NCBI GenBank assembly: GCA_000708835.1
Contig: DF237487.1
Coordinates: 1 to 58,882 of the forward strand
Direction of reading: 5' to 3'
Source of the DNA: Klebsormidium nitens
Taxonomy: Eukaryota; Streptophyta; Klebsormidiophyceae; Klebsormidiales; Klebsormidiaceae
DNA length: 58,882 bases
Shown here: positions 11,724-24,374 of the stretch, piece by piece
Position numbering within the stretch: position 1 is the stretch's first letter
Layout: each line of letters starts with the position of its first letter
Program-made: the position numbers and the translations under genes
Notes under the pieces: model-generated
Database searches by the model: none
What the model was told of the DNA's origin: nothing
The model's input: only the letters and a program-made list of their open reading frames with translations

Positions 11724-14700
11724 TCAACCACTCTTGCCTCCTTGCGCCGCCTCTTGGGCCACCATATTGATACCATGCACCCACATCTCCGCCTCATCTT
11801 GTGAGCTTGCCGTGAAGTACACGGTGCGCCCCGCACGGGCCTCCACACTGAACGTTCTCGCCAAAAGCCCGCTAGACTCCTTGGGCCGGTTCTTCCTGAG
11901 AACTGGCCCACCGCCCAGTTCAGCCACAACATCGCCCAGTTTCCGGCCACCCTTCTCGCCCCAGTAAAAGACGCCATTTCTCATGCACGGCACCTAGGAA
12001 AAGGAGGGGCGCAACCCTTTAAAAGATGCCGATAACAGGCTACACCTTCCTCTTCATATGATCCTGACGCTGAATAAACCGAGCCCTCCGGAACCGCATG
12101 ATCAGCAATGTCCTGCTCGCAAATCCGCAGCGGTTTCCAGCATGCGGGCCAGTCCTTGTGCAATTGTGAACCAAAACACAGTCCTTCGACCCGAATGGCA
12201 AGAGAAGTCCCTCATTATTGCCCAAAAACCAAGAACGAATCATTGTTGTGAATCCGCAGAATAAACCTACACCCTCCCCCAATTCCGACGGAAGTCTTGC
12301 AACTTTCGTGGTTGCTTTAAGCACTCTTGCTTTCATTGTACTAAAAACTGACCGTCCTTTCCAAAGAGCCAATCAGCGTCCCAGGACACCAATCTCGACG
12401 CCAGCCAGATTGCAAAGACACAGTCAGCGTTTCTAAAAAGCGAACAAGAGCCCTCATGCCCGCGGTCCGCTCACCTTTTCGTGCGGCTTTCCGCGCCCCT
12501 CCCGTGTGTGCTTCAACACTGGTGCGCCCGTCAACACCAGCTTCCTCGCCAGGTGATCGAACAGCGCCTTCTCCACCGCTGCGCTCACTTTGGGCCCCTG
12601 TTCTCGCGCCAATTGCAGCGCAGTCAGGCCACGTGGCCCCCGCTTCTCTGCGTGCGCTCCCGCCTCCAAAAGCAGCCTAACCCCCTCGACAAATCCCTGT
12701 TGCGCGCAGATCATGACAGGTGTCAGCCCCTCATTGTCCAGCTCGTCCACGTGGGCCGGGCTCGCCTTCAAAACCGCCGCCATCGCGCGCTCGTCCTGCC
12801 ACGTCGACGCGAAGTGCAGCGGGAAGAACCCGGGGGACGACGACGTCACCGCGACCGCACCATCGCGCAGGGCCTCCAGGATAACGTCAGCCGCCTCCGC
12901 CAGCGACCCGTTCCGCTCCGCTGACGTCAGCGCCGTGTCCCCATGCGCGTTCAAGGCCCCCAGGGACGCCCCCGCGCGGAGGAGCACTTCGAACGCTCCG
13001 AGATGGCCTCGCTGGGCGCAAAGAATGAGGGCCGTGTTTCCGTCGCTGTCTCGGGCTTCTATCTCTACGGGGGGGCAGTCCTGTGGGGTCAGTGGGGCCT
13101 GTGCGGTGGGGGGGAACGGTGTTCTGTGCGTGCTCGGTGAGTCGGCGGTCTGTAGTGTGCTGGTTGGGCTGTGCGAATCGCTGTCCGCCACGTGGGCGCC
13201 GTCCGTTGGGTCTCTCTCCTCTCCGGGCCCTTTCGCTAGTTTCTCCGGGGGGACGACGACGTCCCCCGCGTCTAGTTTGAGCAGTTTTCGGATAAGGTAC
13301 ACGTCGCCCTCCGTAGCGGCGAACAACAGCGGGTGAAAAACTGTCGGATCGCTCGAGAGATACCGTCCGGCGATGAGCGCCCCTCGGACCGTTTCTCGGA
13401 CGCTCTCCCCGTGCCCGCTTTCGTCAGCAATGGTTAGCAAACTCCTCTTTGACCCGTCCACTAACCCCAAATCCGCGCCGGACACGATGAGCGCCCCCAG
13501 GGCTGCCATCTGTCCGTTTTCGGCCGCAGTCATTGCGGGGGTCTTGTCCGAGTCGTTCCGGCAGTTAAGATCGCACCCCCCCGCGAGGAGCGTGTTCAGA
13601 ATGGCTAGATCGCCCAGGCGCGCGGCGAGGTATATTGGCTGGAAGCTCTGTTTCTTGGAAGATGATGGGATGCTTTGCTCAGGGCTTGCGCCGAGTTGCA
13701 GCAGAATGGAGACCGCTGGGGCGTTCCTGGAAACACCAAGAAGCGGGTTGAACGGAGGCTTGAATCTATCGTTTCTGGCGCTGTTGGAACCCGTGTTCGT
13801 TGGACGGACTTGGCTCCTAGCAAACGGCAAGTTTCACCAAGATAACCTATCCATTCCCATCATGTCAGTCATGATGTCACTGAAAATGGTCAGATTTCAG
13901 AACGTAGGGAAGGGTGTGACCAGACTTGTGTGGAGTAGAGTAGACATGAAAGTAGCTAACAACAGAACAAGGCGCGGTTTAGAAAGGAGCTCAGAAGATG
14001 CTGGCAACTGGAAGCTCTTGAAGATTGATAAGGCATACACGTGTGTTGACCTCGTTGCACAGGACGTGAGAAACAGGTTAAAAAATAGGACGTATCAGGA
14101 GCGGATTGAAGGAGGCGTGAAACCAGCTGTTAGCACTCCTGCTTTCTGATCGTAAAACTGATTTAGTAACGGGACGATCATTCCTGATAGCGTTCCTACC
14201 AGCAAAACCAGCACATCATCTGGGAAACAGCGGGAGGCTCCGTTTGAGCTCGGTTTTAAACTTTTATCGTGGCGACATTTCCGCGTTACTGCCCAAACTC
14301 GACAACTCGCCACGTCACTCAAATTTACTCACCCGCACAGGACGGCATGGTAGAGCAGCGTCCGCCCCGCAATCTCCTCGCTGACGTCAGCGTGGCGCAT
14401 CAGCGCCTCGAGGATCTCACCCCCGAGGGGCCCCCGGCAGAACTCGACGGCGGCCCAGGCTGCACCGTACGGTTCTCCCAACCCCGCCCCGACTTTGAGC
14501 TCCTCCGCTTCGCTTTGGTCCCACGCCCAGGCACCCAGCGAGGCTCTGGGGCTGAGCGACGCACCAGCCTGTAGTGAAATTTTCTCTTTGCAATCGAGAT
14601 CCTTCAACTGCGGAATTTGACCTCGACGTTCACAATTTTTTGAGTTTCTTCATGGTTCCATATTGCCCTAGCCGATGCCCCGGCCTTTGTGTATCAAAAG

Positions 14701-17700
14701 GGAACTTTGTTCTTAGAGTTCTGCTATCTGAAAATGGTCCACGCACAGGCACCCAGCGAGGCTCTGGCTCTGAGCGACGCGCCAACCTGTGCATAGCGAA
14801 ACATGCCTCTATCACCATCTTTGAACCTCGTGATGCACAAATGTTGGGTCTATGAATGAAAAGCTAATACACATCAAGGTCTAGCCCGGAAAACGGGTGG
14901 GGCTAGCTTGACGGATAGGGTGGGTTTGAGTACGAAGCGCGTAAACGTCTAGCTTAGGCTTTGAGGTTTCTCTTTGCCCGGTTGAATCACCTTTCTAATC
15001 ACAGAATTTATTTCATATCGTGACGTCCATTTCAGCAGAACACGGACAGAGGGCAGAAACGGAGGGAAGCGGCTCTTACCAGCAGTAAAGCGTCTACAAT
15101 CGGCTTTTGACATGAGACTACCGCCGCGATCAGGGGCGTACACGTGGCGTTGAGGTGGAGGGGGGGCTGCGCACATTGGACCAGGATGCGGCGGGAGCAA
15201 TTCACATCGATGCCGGCCTGGAGCAAGAGCGGCGATGGCAGGGTGAGAGCATGCGGTGTGAATAACCTTCTTGCAGGCAACTCGATAAGATAGAAATGAA
15301 AGCCAATAGCAATGGGATTCTGCTGTCCGATTTCAGCAAAGATACAATATGGCCGTTTTTAAAATGCCTGACGAGTTCTTTATGAGTACAAGAGTGGCAG
15401 AACAGGAGAAAAGAACAATGATGCGAGACCGGAGGAATGGCTGTGTGCTACTTTCACACACTGGTATACTGCAAATCACATCGACAACTTCAGATAAGCA
15501 ACGCGTGCTCCACGAAAGAAGACGAAGCGGGGCAAAGCTTTCGTCGTAGTAAATGTCGTGCGTGCTTTTGGAATTCGCAACGTTCGGTCGGAAATATGTT
15601 CCTAGTGACTCGCTTGCAAATAACAAAGTAATGATCATGGTCGCTCCGAAGAAGAGTTGACGAACGGTGTGTAGACTCTAGAGAGTCTGCTTCAGAGGAG
15701 ACGTCGCAGAGACGTCGAAGCCTGGCATGGCAAAAATCCAGAAGAGGAGCAAACCAGCCTTGCGGTAAACAATTTGTAGATCGTGGAGCCAGCCAAGAAA
15801 AACCTTGACGCTAAACTGACGCATGATATGCAGGATGGCAACATCACTTCAACTCCTGTCTTCAAACTCCTTGAGGCAGAGCGGACAGAGGTTTATGGAA
15901 ATAGTTGCGAGAGACTCAATCGCAGCTCGAGAGAGTCAGATGCTGAGAGAAGATACCTCGATCAGATGTTGGACGATCTCTAGGTGACCACGGGAGCTGG
16001 CCTGGACCAACGCTTGCTGGAGGGTGGGATCCCTTGCCACATGGCAATCCAGGAGCAGTTTCAGCGCATCCGGCCGGTTGTGGAGAGCTGCCTCCAGCAA
16101 CGCCTCTTCAATTGCTTCCTGTGAGCAACCAGAATTCCAATTCTTTCTTAGCTTCGTCTGCTCTGTTTTGAATCGCACTACCTTGTCGTTTCTTATTCGA
16201 GTAACCCTCTGCCCTCAATCAGCTCTTCCTTTGAAGAAACGCTGGAGCTCTTGTTTGCGCCCCCGCATCAACAATCCAAGCTTATACCAAGTCACCGCTG
16301 AGATTACGATGGCTGAGAGTCACTCGCTGGCATGGCTGGAAGTCTGCTTAACTCTTGTCTTGCAAACCAGTTCTGAATCAGGATGAATGATCCCACTCCA
16401 GACTGTGGACACCAACAAATGGCGCCTGCTTTTCCTTTGGCCATAAGGTCCAGTCCTTCTGCATATTGACGACGCTGTTTGGAGATTCTGACGCCGGATG
16501 GTTTTCAAGTTTACAACCACTTGGCAGTCTCCACATGCCGGAGACAGCTTAGTCCGCGTCGACCACCGTGTCAACATCATAGGCCAAACCAAGACCTATG
16601 AACAGATCAATTGCATGAAAGATGAGCGCTGATTTTCTTGAATGAATGGTTTGAAAGTTGGATCCTTCTTTCAAGATTCAAACAAACCTGTGTGGATAGA
16701 AGTGGGACCATTCAAGGAACCACCTCTGTTGTTGCTCGGAGATAGATTGCGTTACAGATTAATCAGAACTGCATTTTCTCTATGTTACAAGGGTTGGGAT
16801 TTCTTCGGCTCACAACAAGCAGTGCCAAAAGCAGGGGGATGGGGGCCTTGCAGACTGGAGGTTGTACCTGCTCGTCGCTGGGGTCAAATGCGTAACATCG
16901 CCTTGCTTGCGCACCAGGATACGCCTTGACCTACTTTTGTGGTGCACTTTATAGAACGGCCTAAAAAGAGGGAGCAAACTGCAACTTACCACACTAAGCT
17001 TTCCTTTGCTGATCAGCACTTGCAGGGCCGCTGCGTGTCCCTCCTGGGCCGCAGCAGTGCTAGGGTAGCCTCGAAAGACCCGTGCGTTCGCATCAGCGCC
17101 GGCAGCCTGCACAATGTTAGCTTTGCGTGTCAGATCTGCGGTTGCTCGTAAATACCCAGGCCCTCCCATCGCCCTTTCCTTGTTTCCTGCTTCTGCAGTT
17201 CTCTGCGTTTGTTTGTCCCCCAATGTTTTCTGAACAAAGTCTTTCGGGTAAAAGCATGAGGTACCCTTTCAAGCAGGGCCGGACTCACTTTAATCCAACT
17301 AAGACCTCCAGAATCGTAATGTCACACACTTATGTTTAAGTCCAAAAGAGATTGTGCGGAAGTTTCAGCATCAGTATGTGCCGACCAAGACTGACATTGA
17401 CAGGAAATGCATTCAACTGCTGCCGAGCACTTGCCTACTTTGTACGTTACACATTTCGCAAATCATTGTCTCAGCACAGTTAGATATCATAGCCTTAAAC
17501 ATCTGGGGTTAATACGGGAGCAGTTCCAGCGCCAAATGCTGTGTGGATTTTCGAGGTTTGCTGGTTGCTTCGAAATCGTTAGTACCTCTTGGCCCTGCTT
17601 TTGCCTGAGGAGCATTCAAAACTGCTGTTTGACAAAAGGTGCACAATGCTCAAGTAGATGACAAAATCCCCAGAAGCGACGGCAGTGGATGATCAGACAG

Positions 17701-19030
17701 AGATTGGCAAGGAAAGACACGTACTAAGATGTTAGCATGAAAGGTGTTCTCTCAAATGTAGGAGTAAAATGAGGGATCTCCAGTCAGGCAGATCTTTGTG
17801 CGTTTTCAAAAGGTTGGCGTCTTTCATCTGGTCTGGACGACGAGTCACATTGCAGATGCTGCTTCTGAGTTGGCTTGCTTCTGGTTTATGAATTATACAC
17901 TGCTGACCTGTAACTCTCTGGAGAAAATTCACCAAAGCGAAGCGAATTCTTCAATCACTGCTCCCTCACATCCCAGTCATTCAAAGCGGAGCATTGAAAA
18001 GGTTTGCAGGAGGCAGATGTTTGAAAGCAAGCTAAGCATTGCATTACAAGCTCATTGATGATTGTGCACTGCAAAAAAAAACCCTCAAGAAACCCTTGAG
18101 AATGTGTCACACCATCCAGATTTGCATGTATCTTGTTTTCAACCAGAATCGTGGACTGATGATGAATGAAATACCTACAAGCAACTACACAACCTTACTC
18201 TTCTGCTTCGCACACCCCACGAGTCCAAAAACTTAACTCCTAGAAGAAGAACCTCGGAAGGACTCACCACCAGCTTTTCCACCATCTCCCCATTCCCCAA
18301 ATGTGCAGCCGCAAACAGCGGAGTGCTGTCCGTTTTGTACTCTGTGTAATCATACGCAACTCTTACGGGCCCTTGTGCATTCAACACAACTTCCCAAGTC
18401 CGCACCTTCAGCAGCCTTGTTCCTATATAGTTGACGTCCTCTAGACTTGCGGCAGCAAGTTCCTTTTCCACACCAGTAAGATCACATTTAAGTGCAAAAT
18501 CCAGCAGCTTATACCCATGAGAGGACGCGTCCTCCACCACCGGGCCTGCCGGTTTTTTGAAAGGTGACACCTTTCTGTCTGCAGCCAGGCTCTGGAGAAA
18601 AAGGAGCCCCCCTACAGGGGACTCGTGAGATGCTTTCTGAAAGCTCATTGCTGAACTCCAAATGGCACTGCCTTTGACCATGGTCAGCTCATGACAGGAA
18701 GCAGAGCTTTCAGACACGTTGCTTCAAGGACTCCTGTAGAAATAAACCCATCCAAATGCGCTTTGAAGCGCTTGGATAGTGGACAAATGGGGCTTTGCAA
18801 GGACTTGAATGAGCCTGTGTCACTGAACATTGCTCTTGCAGCGTGCAGAGCAAAGTCCTTCCGTTTCTGTCGGACGGCCGGAACGCTGATAGCGGAACCA
18901 ACGGCAGATCGGAACGCCTAGCGGAAAACTCCGCGGAACCCCCGCGCCGGACTCGCTTACCAGCGCTGAGGGCCTGAGCACTGTGAGGCGCTGTGAGGCG
19001 CTGCCAGTTTTCCTCGGTGGATGACGTCAT
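11724..19030 (-). CDS. Ankyrin-repeat protein with C-terminal PH domain
   Basis: Eight minus-strand exons join in phase: 19030-18961, 18578-18268, 17106-16990, 16118-15957, 15217-15080, 14568-14333, 13765-12475 and 11993-11724, giving about 864 residues. Many ankyrin units are visible from about residue 40 to 745, with motifs such as DGNTALILCAQRGHLGAFEV and NEGLTPVMICAQQGFVEGVR. A plant-type PH domain follows at about 755-855: it opens with LVLTGAPVLKHT, is split by the last intron, and ends in a helix with DEAEMWVHGI. This architecture matches a conserved, little-studied plant ankyrin family. Ankyrin repeats bind proteins and the PH fold may bind membrane lipid or protein; the cellular role is unknown. 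The seventh exon could instead start at 13780, adding five residues. An in-frame ATG at 18681 within a longer second exon is an alternative start. Confidence 0.85.
14735..14795 (-). repeat. Exon echo of ankyrin-PH exon 6 in the preceding intron
   Basis: This intronic stretch repeats about 60 bases of the start of exon 6 (functional copy about 14511-14576), including the exon's acceptor region, which still ends in ag. If spliced in, the copy would read VGASLRARASLGA and reach a stop a few codons later. It is therefore a non-functional duplicate, not a usable alternative exon. Confidence 0.75.
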
Positions 19031-19512
19031 TCCACAAGCTGGACTTCGTGCACGCCATCAGACGGCATGGGCAGCACTGCAGCAGCTTGTCGGCCCTGGA
19101 CCCGGCAAGCTGCATATGTACGTGTCAGAATGATTTAGTATTGCAACGCATAAACGCAGGAAATGGACAAATTTGAAGATTTCAAGTCTCCCACTAGATC
19201 CGGGCTGAATTATAATGAAGATGTTCATGCTCAACAACCGCGAGAGCAGTCTATGTCGGAGAGCCCCCCTTGAGCCGATCTTGAAGTGATTGGCCTCCAG
19301 GGCCTCTTCGTTCACTGACGGCGTCAGAATACACCTTGATCACCGTTGTTGAAAATGATCAGTGTGAGCTAAATTTCTAAATCTGCCTCAGCTGGAAAAA
19401 TAAACCTCTTCGAAGCATGCACCGGGAGTAGATCAGGTCTCAGAGAGCCTACCGTTCCCCTGTCGGTGACTTTCCTGCTCTCCTCACAGTCCCACTGATA
19501 AAGATACTGTGG

Positions 19513-20428
19513 CTAGACGTAGGTAATCGTAGGACTGTCTGCCAACCCCACAACTCCTTTGTCTTGAAGGCTCGAGGCCCGGCTGATCGGTCGCTTCGTC
19601 CGACGGGGAGTCGCACCTTTCCGGAGCGGATTCTGGTCGGAGGGAACGGAACCGCGGAGCAAGTGACAAGAAGCGCGGTGGTGCTGGGGGAAGACGAGAT
19701 CGGTGCGTGCCGCGCGTCAGATGCGCGTGGTTAAATATATAGAAGTACAATGCGGAAGGGGAACCAGCGACATTTTTCCGGACTAACCTTTGGCTAGAAG
19801 AGCCGGTGTCCAGGTTATCCTCAAATTCCTAAAGATCCAATTGCACGGTTTGAAAGGGCATGCTGCTCGGCAAAAACGAAGAGATCTTATGACTAATAAT
19901 CTGTACTATTTTAGGGCTTTCCTTGCACGAAAACAAATTGATTGTAGTCAGACATTCCAGCGCTCCGCATATCGGAATTCATGTAACTACCAAGCTAACC
20001 AACCCGTCCCCTGGGCTTCACATTATGAGAATCTATTGGGCTTTGGATTCGCAAAAGTCAGTCCAGTAGTCAGCAGATCAAGAATCAAGAATCGAAGACA
20101 TGAAAAAGAGTTAAGATGGACGTATATATCTGGCCAGGCCTCCCAAGGATAAGCTTCCGCGGCAAGCCCTCCGGCTGCCGGGGGGAACCTGTTTGACGTC
20201 AGCGACAGCTTCGAGAAAGCGCTGCCCACGGGCCGCTACGTCATCGTCTGGTGACTCCGGTTTCGCAAGTCCTGGTACGTCCACAAACCCATTCATCTTT
20301 CGGCAAGCATCTGTTATGGAGGGAAACGGATCGAGCTGATCCGGCACGTCTCGTTCAAGCGGAACCGGAACGGTGGAAGGAAGCGGAAATGGGCTAATTT
20401 CAACTTGAGACGAACGAGGTTGTGACAT
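19513..20428 (-). CDS. Hypothetical two-exon gene
   Basis: A real ATG at 20428 opens an 80-codon, Pro/Asp-rich frame ending at a possible donor at 20189 (CAG then gttccc). A pyrimidine-rich acceptor at 19683 continues in phase 0 for 57 codons to a TAG at 19513, giving 136 residues. Both pieces are GC-rich like exons elsewhere, and the first contains a TGACGTCA motif, which in this window tracks with genes. No domain is recognised. The donor is weak and other reading frames are also open in the second piece, so these segments could instead be leader exons of the ankyrin-PH gene, or non-coding. A GC-rich frame upstream (about 20806-20608, minus) might also belong here. Confidence 0.25.
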
Positions 20429-20576
20429 TGTAAGCAGGTCGGAGGAGAGGGCCCGGCTTGAATGTAATGGGGGGCTGGTGGTACTGCGGCTCGGCTGCGA
20501 ACGGACCCCCCCGCGAGCACCGCAGCAGACGAGAGAACTAGAGCGGGGGACATGCGCGGTGTCGCCGTGCGGCGAG

Positions 20577-20617
20577 GCGCCTCATTTCATGATGAGGCGC
20601 TTTTTACGCGCCTCATC
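20577..20617. repeat. Three-arm inverted repeat
   Basis: The nine-base arm GCGCCTCAT occurs at 20577-20585, as its exact complement at 20592-20600, and again in the first orientation at 20608-20616. The second and third arms extend to a ten-base perfect stem (20591-20600 with 20608-20617) around a seven-base loop. Two mutually exclusive hairpins are possible. Confidence 0.7.
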
Positions 20618-21930
20618 CAGTCCGCAAACAACTGAGGCCAAGCTTCCCATACAGTCCGACAGAGATCGCAGCATCCAGGACTGACAAACGTGACGTCACC
20701 CTTGCAAGATGCGGCAGCGAGTGAGGAACGGAACGCCCATCCACCCTCAGACGCAGGGTGGATGCGCGAAAAGGCCCTTTCGCAGGTGTCTCCAAAGGCG
20801 CCTCTCACATCTGATATGGAGAAACTGTTAATTTGGACGGACTTAGATGTCGAAAAGCATCGATCCTTGCACAGCACCGTGTTCTTGAATGTACAAGTAA
20901 GCAAAATATGTAATACAGAATCAACGTCGTACATCAAAGACACTCAAGCTGGTTGAAGCTAAGCACGGACTCCAGAATGCGTTCGGAACGTCCTTAAGAA
21001 GTATCCATTCCAAGCTTAGTAACAAAGATACCGCTCCCGCGCAAGGACTCGGAGGTTACCTGTCAAAACCCTCCTCAAAACGCGAATAAACATGGGCGCT
21101 TTGGTTGGTAAATCCAAGAGGCAATGGTTTTCTTATTGATCATGAAGCGTGCAAAAGGAGCGCCTCGCATGTCTAATCCCGTACATTGCTGGTTGAACGA
21201 AAGCAATCATGTCATTGAGGTAGACACAAAATATATGAGAGAACGGCACGGCCCTGGTGGTTGCCCGGGCTACTTGACTTGAGAACCGGCCACATTCCCC
21301 AGTCGGCTTTTTATGAGCAGGAACACATTGAATCAAAAAAAGGAGGCAGCACAGCGAGCGGCCTCAGAATGCAGAGAGATGTGTCAAATGATCGATGTGC
21401 ATGATGTCTGAAAGAAATCGTTCTTGATGAATTTCGTACAGCCTTGGTTAGACAAAATCGCATGGGCAAATGTTGGTCCGTAACCATCGGAAAGTCCTAG
21501 CGCTGTAAGCTGCCGGTATATCAATCAATATTACGGATTCGGCGGTACATCTCCCATCGGAAAAGTGGTCAAAGCACGACGTTCTTTTGTGCTTCGCGAT
21601 CAAAAATTAGCGCACGACGAGGGTCCTGGTACGCGCTACGTTATTAAATACCACGCTCACTAAGCGACTCGCGTTCATGTGGCGAATACGCCGTCCAGCC
21701 CGCTAAGCGTGGGTTACACGTCATCAACCTCAACCTTCGGCATCAAACCTCCTGCCGATGCCGATTTAGGTCAGCCAAAACTGCCAAAACAAGTCCTCTG
21801 GTTACATTCTCCAGCAAAACACTCCTCGAGCTCGAACCAAACCTCAGTAACCTCTCAGACTTCAGGACGTTAGTTGGACCGCCTAGCGGTCCTCTCTTAG
21901 AAACCAGAGACTTGTACAAACGCTGCTGAT
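20618..21930. other. Spacer and 3' untranslated region of the dirigent-like gene
   Basis: No supported coding exon. The right-hand end should hold the 3' untranslated region of the minus-strand dirigent-like gene. A perfect seven-base stem with a three-base loop (GGACCGC, CTA, GCGGTCC) lies at 21876-21892, about 40 bases past the stop codon. Confidence 0.4.
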
Positions 21931-24374
21931 CTAAAAGAGCCAATCGTAAATGGTCTCGAACGCGGAAGCTCCGGCGATCTTCTTGTCGGTGGTGAACTCA
22001 AAGTGGAGGCTCGCCGCGTGCTCGCTGTCAGGGTCAGCGCCAGCGGAGTAAACCCCCTTAGCGCCCGCGAACTTTCCGGTTCCGCCCACGATGGAGAGCG
22101 GAGGGTTCGCGCCGAAAGCGTAAGCGCCTGTCGGAACGGAAGGCCTTGGTTCAGTCGATTCACAGGTTTGCTTGACTGACAAAATATCGAAATGTAACAA
22201 TGAAGGGGGTTATGCCGCGAAATGGTAAAATGGTGAAATCTGTCGCAGTTCGTTTAGAATCTTCCGGTTCCGCCCACGATGGAGAGCGGAGGGCTCGCGC
22301 CGAAAGCTTAAGCACTTGTCGAATTTTGTTTCATCATTTGAGACAGAACCCTCTAAAACATTCAGCTAAACATTTGGGGCCCACTTCGGGGTTTGATTTG
22401 TAACTGCTGGTTGAGTCTGCTTGGCGGGGGATTTACCGATACACTTTGTGCCGCCCACGACCGAAAGCGGAGGTTTAGCGCCAAAGCCTTTTAAGCACCT
22501 GTCCTAAAGAAAGGCCCTGATTCAGCCTTTTTGGCACAGAGCTGACTCCTGCTTGCAACCCTGGGTATACCAGTCGCTCGAGATTCGTGCAACCATTCTC
22601 AAGGTGTACATGTGCCGGGTGCGGCTGGGAGTAACCAGGAAGAGTTCTGCGGATCGTTCCAGCAAAAGGATCTGCTGTCGAGCACGGTATTCAACGAGGG
22701 AAAGAAAGAGAAAAAGAAAGGAAGTGGTCGAAAAACTAGCAAAAAGATTGGCGAAATCGAAAGCTGGTGAAAGCGCTTCTGGGATAGGTTAAGATGAATG
22801 GCTTGAAAGTTCATCAGGAGTGCGCCGAAAACGGGGTTAACAGGAATATCGTCAAGAAAGGGCTTTTCAATGGCTGAACATCGGAAACGATAGGGTTAAC
22901 AAAGAACGGGTTAAGAGCGTCAAGAGCGGGTTACCGGCGATGGTGATCGAGCTGCCCTTGAAGGGCCCCTTGGTGAAGACGACCGTCTGGGTCTGCTCGA
23001 ACCACGCCTCCTCGCCGTTGGCGGCCGCTGACGTCAGCACGAAGTAGCCGTTGATGAAGGCGATGACGTCACCGTGGATGCCCCCGGCCGTGATGACGTT
23101 CTTGTACGTCAGCGTCTCGCCGGGCGCCTCGGGGAACTTGCCGCCTTCCCCGCCGATCAGCTCAGTGGCACTGGCAAAAAAATGGTTCACACTTTGTTTA
23201 GTTCTTGGTTAAGAAGCTGGCACAAACAAGGTTTGTACTTGGTTTAGTTCTTGGTTAAGGAGCACTTGTTTGAGAAGCAATATATTCTTATCTAACCATA
23301 ACTGTTTAGTTGAAGGGCCTGGGCTACCGCTGCCTCCGGTGGCAGTCAGATCGAGACAACCTGCCAGAAAGATTAGCTGTTAATTGCCACTCGCTTGGTT
23401 GACTTGGGGTGTGACTGCAATTTGATTGACCCTGCTTCAAGATGGACCGTAACCAAGAATTGACCTGATTTTATTTGAAGACGACTTCTCCAAGCCTTGA
23501 GAGGAGGCAAAAAAACAAAATTGTGGAACGGACAGGAGAAAGTAAAGAGGAGCCTTGTGTAAACCTCAGAGAACATTGTTAAACATAAAATTGACATTGC
23601 AGTTGATTATGCATTCGACACCAACAATTATGTCAAAGCAATGCAATTCTCTAAAAATGCTTTACGTTTTCAGACGTGATAGCTACTTAAATCAGAAGTC
23701 CTTCTACTCGTTTCTGTCTAAAGCTAGAAGCTATACACAGTGCATGCAGCATTGCAAGAAATCCAGAGGTTCATCTTAGCAGATGGTCAGACGTACAATT
23801 CTGAGCAGGAAACAGGGAAGGCCTGCTTTCATTGGGGGCTCAACAATAGTAAGTCGGTGCTTTTGAAGAACAACAGAGAAGAAGACCTGAGGGCCACACA
23901 AAATCGATTCTGCATGTAAGTTCTGGACAAGCCGGGCTCATAATATTTCACCATTTGGAACCAAGAGCCATGTCTTGGTCAAACCAACAAATGCATTACA
24001 GAGTATGTGGACAATCAGCAACTACTCTAGCTAGTTTAAGATGGAGAGGAAATGCTCATCCGTGACACAGCTCACAGAGAGATGCGCTGATTGATTCAAC
24101 GCCATGATCAGAACCAATGTCGAGAAATATGGATTCTCAACTCACTCCCTGAAGAAAATGCAATCCTGCAGCCAATGATAAAACAACCGTTTCAACTTGG
24201 TCTTCTAGAATCAGAAACTGCAATTAACGATATATAGAGATGGTTTTGGCGCACTCACTCGAACTTGTAGTAGGATGCAGTCCCCAGCTTCCTGGACTCG
24301 TATGAGAAGGAGTCGACCGCTGAAACGGACGCGACTGTCGCGATCAGGAGAGCGGCGATCATAAGGCGGGCCAT
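21931..24374 (-). CDS. Secreted dirigent-like protein
   Basis: Three exons, 24374-24259, 23170-22935 and 22127-21931, join in phase into 182 residues. Residues 1-19 are a clear signal peptide (MARLMIAALLIATVASVSA), so the mature protein should enter the secretory pathway and perhaps the cell wall. The core carries the marks of the dirigent/allene oxide cyclase beta-barrel superfamily: VVFTKGPFKGSSITIAG followed by PPLSIVGGTGKFAGAKG, matching the dirigent pattern of a GS strand and then VVGGTGxFxxAxG. The length fits dirigent proteins (about 180-190 aa). Land-plant dirigents steer the coupling of phenoxy radicals; whether this one does is unknown. Intron 2 contains two decayed copies of the start of exon 3. 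An allene oxide cyclase is the main alternative, but the small size and secretion favour dirigent-like. Confidence 0.75.
22261..22540 (-). repeat. Two decayed copies of the start of dirigent-like exon 3
   Basis: Copies at about 22261-22320 and 22449-22540 match the 5' part of exon 3 and flanking intron (functional copy about 22070-22160). In the nearer copy the acceptor AG has become AA and a TAC codon has become TAA. The farther copy keeps gacag but has an insertion, a deletion and a stop. Neither can encode the barrel segment. Confidence 0.8.

Noticed and set aside
22261-22540. Mutually exclusive alternative exons in the dirigent-like gene
   Set aside because: The copies carry stops, indels or a lost acceptor and are truncated, so they cannot supply a usable exon.
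21931-24374. Allene oxide cyclase as the identity of the secreted barrel gene
   Set aside because: The protein is small, has a secretory signal and no plastid transit peptide, and its motifs fit the dirigent pattern better.
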